Part shown: positions 6,151-6,939 of the stretch, in pieces | How the letters are laid out: each line of letters begins with the position of its first letter | How positions within the stretch are numbered: position 1 is the stretch's first letter | Assembly: GCA_016744275.1 (NCBI GenBank) | Contig: JADGEP010000032.1 | Span: 1 to 6,939 of the forward strand | Direction: 5' to 3' | Origin: Candidatus Krumholzibacteriia bacterium | Lineage (GTDB): Bacteria; Krumholzibacteriota; Krumholzibacteriia; LZORAL124-64-63 | Length of the DNA: 6,939 nt | Notes under the pieces: model-generated | Databases searched by the model: none | What the model saw: the letters and a program-made list of their open reading frames with translations, nothing else | Told to the model about the DNA's origin: nothing | Position numbers and translations under genes: made by a program

Positions 6151-6939
6151 CAGAGGCTCGCCCTCACTTGGTTCTCGACGCCGCCGGCGATGACCACTTC
6201 CTGCACCGGTGTGCCCAGGGGTGTGAAGCTGAACTGCTGCCCGTTCCAGGTGATCTTCGAACCGGCAAAATCCATGTCCAATTCTTCGGCCGCAACGATG
6301 GTGCGTTGGTCTGTTTGATCAGCGAAGTGGGCTTTCAGTGCGTCGACAAAGGCCGGGCACTCTACGCAAATGAAGCCATTGTTGATGGCATTGCGCAGGT
6401 AGGTCTGCGAGTAACTGCCGGCGATCACAAGCTTGATGCCCGCGGCCTGCAACGCGGTGGCTGCTTGCTCGCGGCTGGAGCCGGTGCCGAAGTTGTAGCC
6501 ACTGACGAGCACATCGCCCGCCTTCACTTTTCCCGCAAACTCGGGGTCGTAATTTTCCATCACGACCTCGGCCATTTTTTCCTTCGTGATGTCCTCACGG
6601 TAGGTGTAGTCCTTGGAGTAGATGCCGTCGGTATTGAGGTTGTCGGTGGGCAGGTACACCATACGCCCGGACAACGACGTGGGGAAGCCATCGAGGATGT
6701 CGGTGGCGGCGCGTTCGCCAGCTGCTGCGGTGAACTCTTTGATGTCCCGTTCAGGCGCGCCGTTTTCCAGGTTCATGCTCTCTGGCCCGGTTACAAATCC
6801 GGCCAGGGCGCTGGCGGTGACGACTGCGGGGCTGGCCAGATAGGCCTCGGCCTCGCGGCTGCCCATGCGGCCGCGGAAGTTGCGGTTGGTGGCCGAGATG
6901 CCCACTTCGCCGTCTTCGAGCAGGCCCACGCCCCGGCCA
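6150..6939 (-). CDS. Fused large/small-subunit aconitase-family dehydratase, homoaconitase or 3-isopropylmalate dehydratase type (5' part outside window)
   Basis: C-terminal 262 residues of an Fe-S hydro-lyase. The first part is the end of the large-subunit (LeuC-like) domain: [33 protein letters not shown] (about 18-37 from the edge) and [10 protein letters not shown]. After a linker the small-subunit swivel domain follows in the same chain: DNLNTDGIY (about 100-108), the substrate-side loop [15 protein letters not shown] (about 146-160), [17 protein letters not shown] and a C-terminal GGVENQVRA. Most bacteria make these as separate LeuC and LeuD; the fusion and the NYDPEF...[11 protein letters not shown] stretch recall fungal homoaconitase (Lys4). 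The 4Fe-4S cysteine ligands would be outside the window. Role: stereospecific dehydration/rehydration in leucine or alpha-aminoadipate-type chain extension; which of the two cannot be decided here. Upstream of and coupled to the DUF123 gene. Confidence 0.9.
   Translation of the reverse strand, partial: GRGVGLLEDGEVGISATNRNFRGRMGSREAEAYLASPAVVTASALAGFVTGPESMNLENGAPERDIKEFTAAAGERAATDILDGFPTSLSGRMVYLPTDNLNTDGIYSKDYTYREDITKEKMAEVVMENYDPEFAGKVKAGDVLVSGYNFGTGSSREQAATALQAAGIKLVIAGSYSQTYLRNAINNGFICVECPAFVDALKAHFADQTDQRTIVAAEELDMDFAGSKITWNGQQFSFTPLGTPVQEVVIAGGVENQVRASL

Overview
This window looks like a bacterial chromosome segment of moderately high GC from a motile organism with a Tat export system. 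Motility is suggested by a chemoreceptor. The lineage cannot be fixed from the sequence. The fused homoaconitase-type enzyme and the Tat-exported epimerase-like protein would fit several Gram-negative groups, including Verrucomicrobia-like bacteria, but that is only a guess. I saw no tRNA, rRNA, CRISPR array or insertion sequence.

Layout, left to right. Positions 1-1973 (minus) hold the N-terminal and central part of a methyl-accepting chemotaxis protein whose 3' end lies beyond the left edge. Its periplasmic sensor is a tandem duplication of a CHASE3-like domain with an exact 155-residue period. Positions 1974-2342 hold its leader, with inverted repeats and a weak sigma-28-like site, and a coding-looking scrap of an unrecognised gene (2194-2342). 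A TetR/AcrR regulator (2343-2942, minus) faces an Old Yellow Enzyme-type ene-reductase (3161-4276, plus). The 218 bp between them carry a perfect 7-2-7 palindrome that overlaps the probable regulator promoter, plus a second near-palindrome next to a possible reductase promoter. A strong intrinsic terminator (4330-4361) closes the reductase transcript.

Next comes a Tat-signal, NAD-binding SDR/epimerase-like protein (4475-5635, plus), in which Phe occupies the position of the catalytic Tyr of the YxxxK motif. Converging on it from the right edge is a two-gene minus-strand unit: the C-terminal part of a fused large/small-subunit homoaconitase or isopropylmalate dehydratase-type enzyme (6150-6939, start outside the window), then a small DUF123/GIY-YIG-family protein (5656-6150). 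The stop and start codons of these two overlap as TGATG.

Working together: the TetR/ene-reductase pair reads as a self-contained inducible module for electrophile or enone stress, similar in logic to nemR-nemA. The regulator has a Cys in the same GCLTV context as the redox-sensing Cys of E. coli NemR. The chemoreceptor, the exported SDR and the dehydratase/DUF123 unit appear functionally independent of it. No clearly new multi-gene system is visible. The points most worth checking are the duplicated CHASE3 sensor, the operator-regulator-reductase circuit, the Tyr-to-Phe exported SDR and the gene remnant behind tetR.
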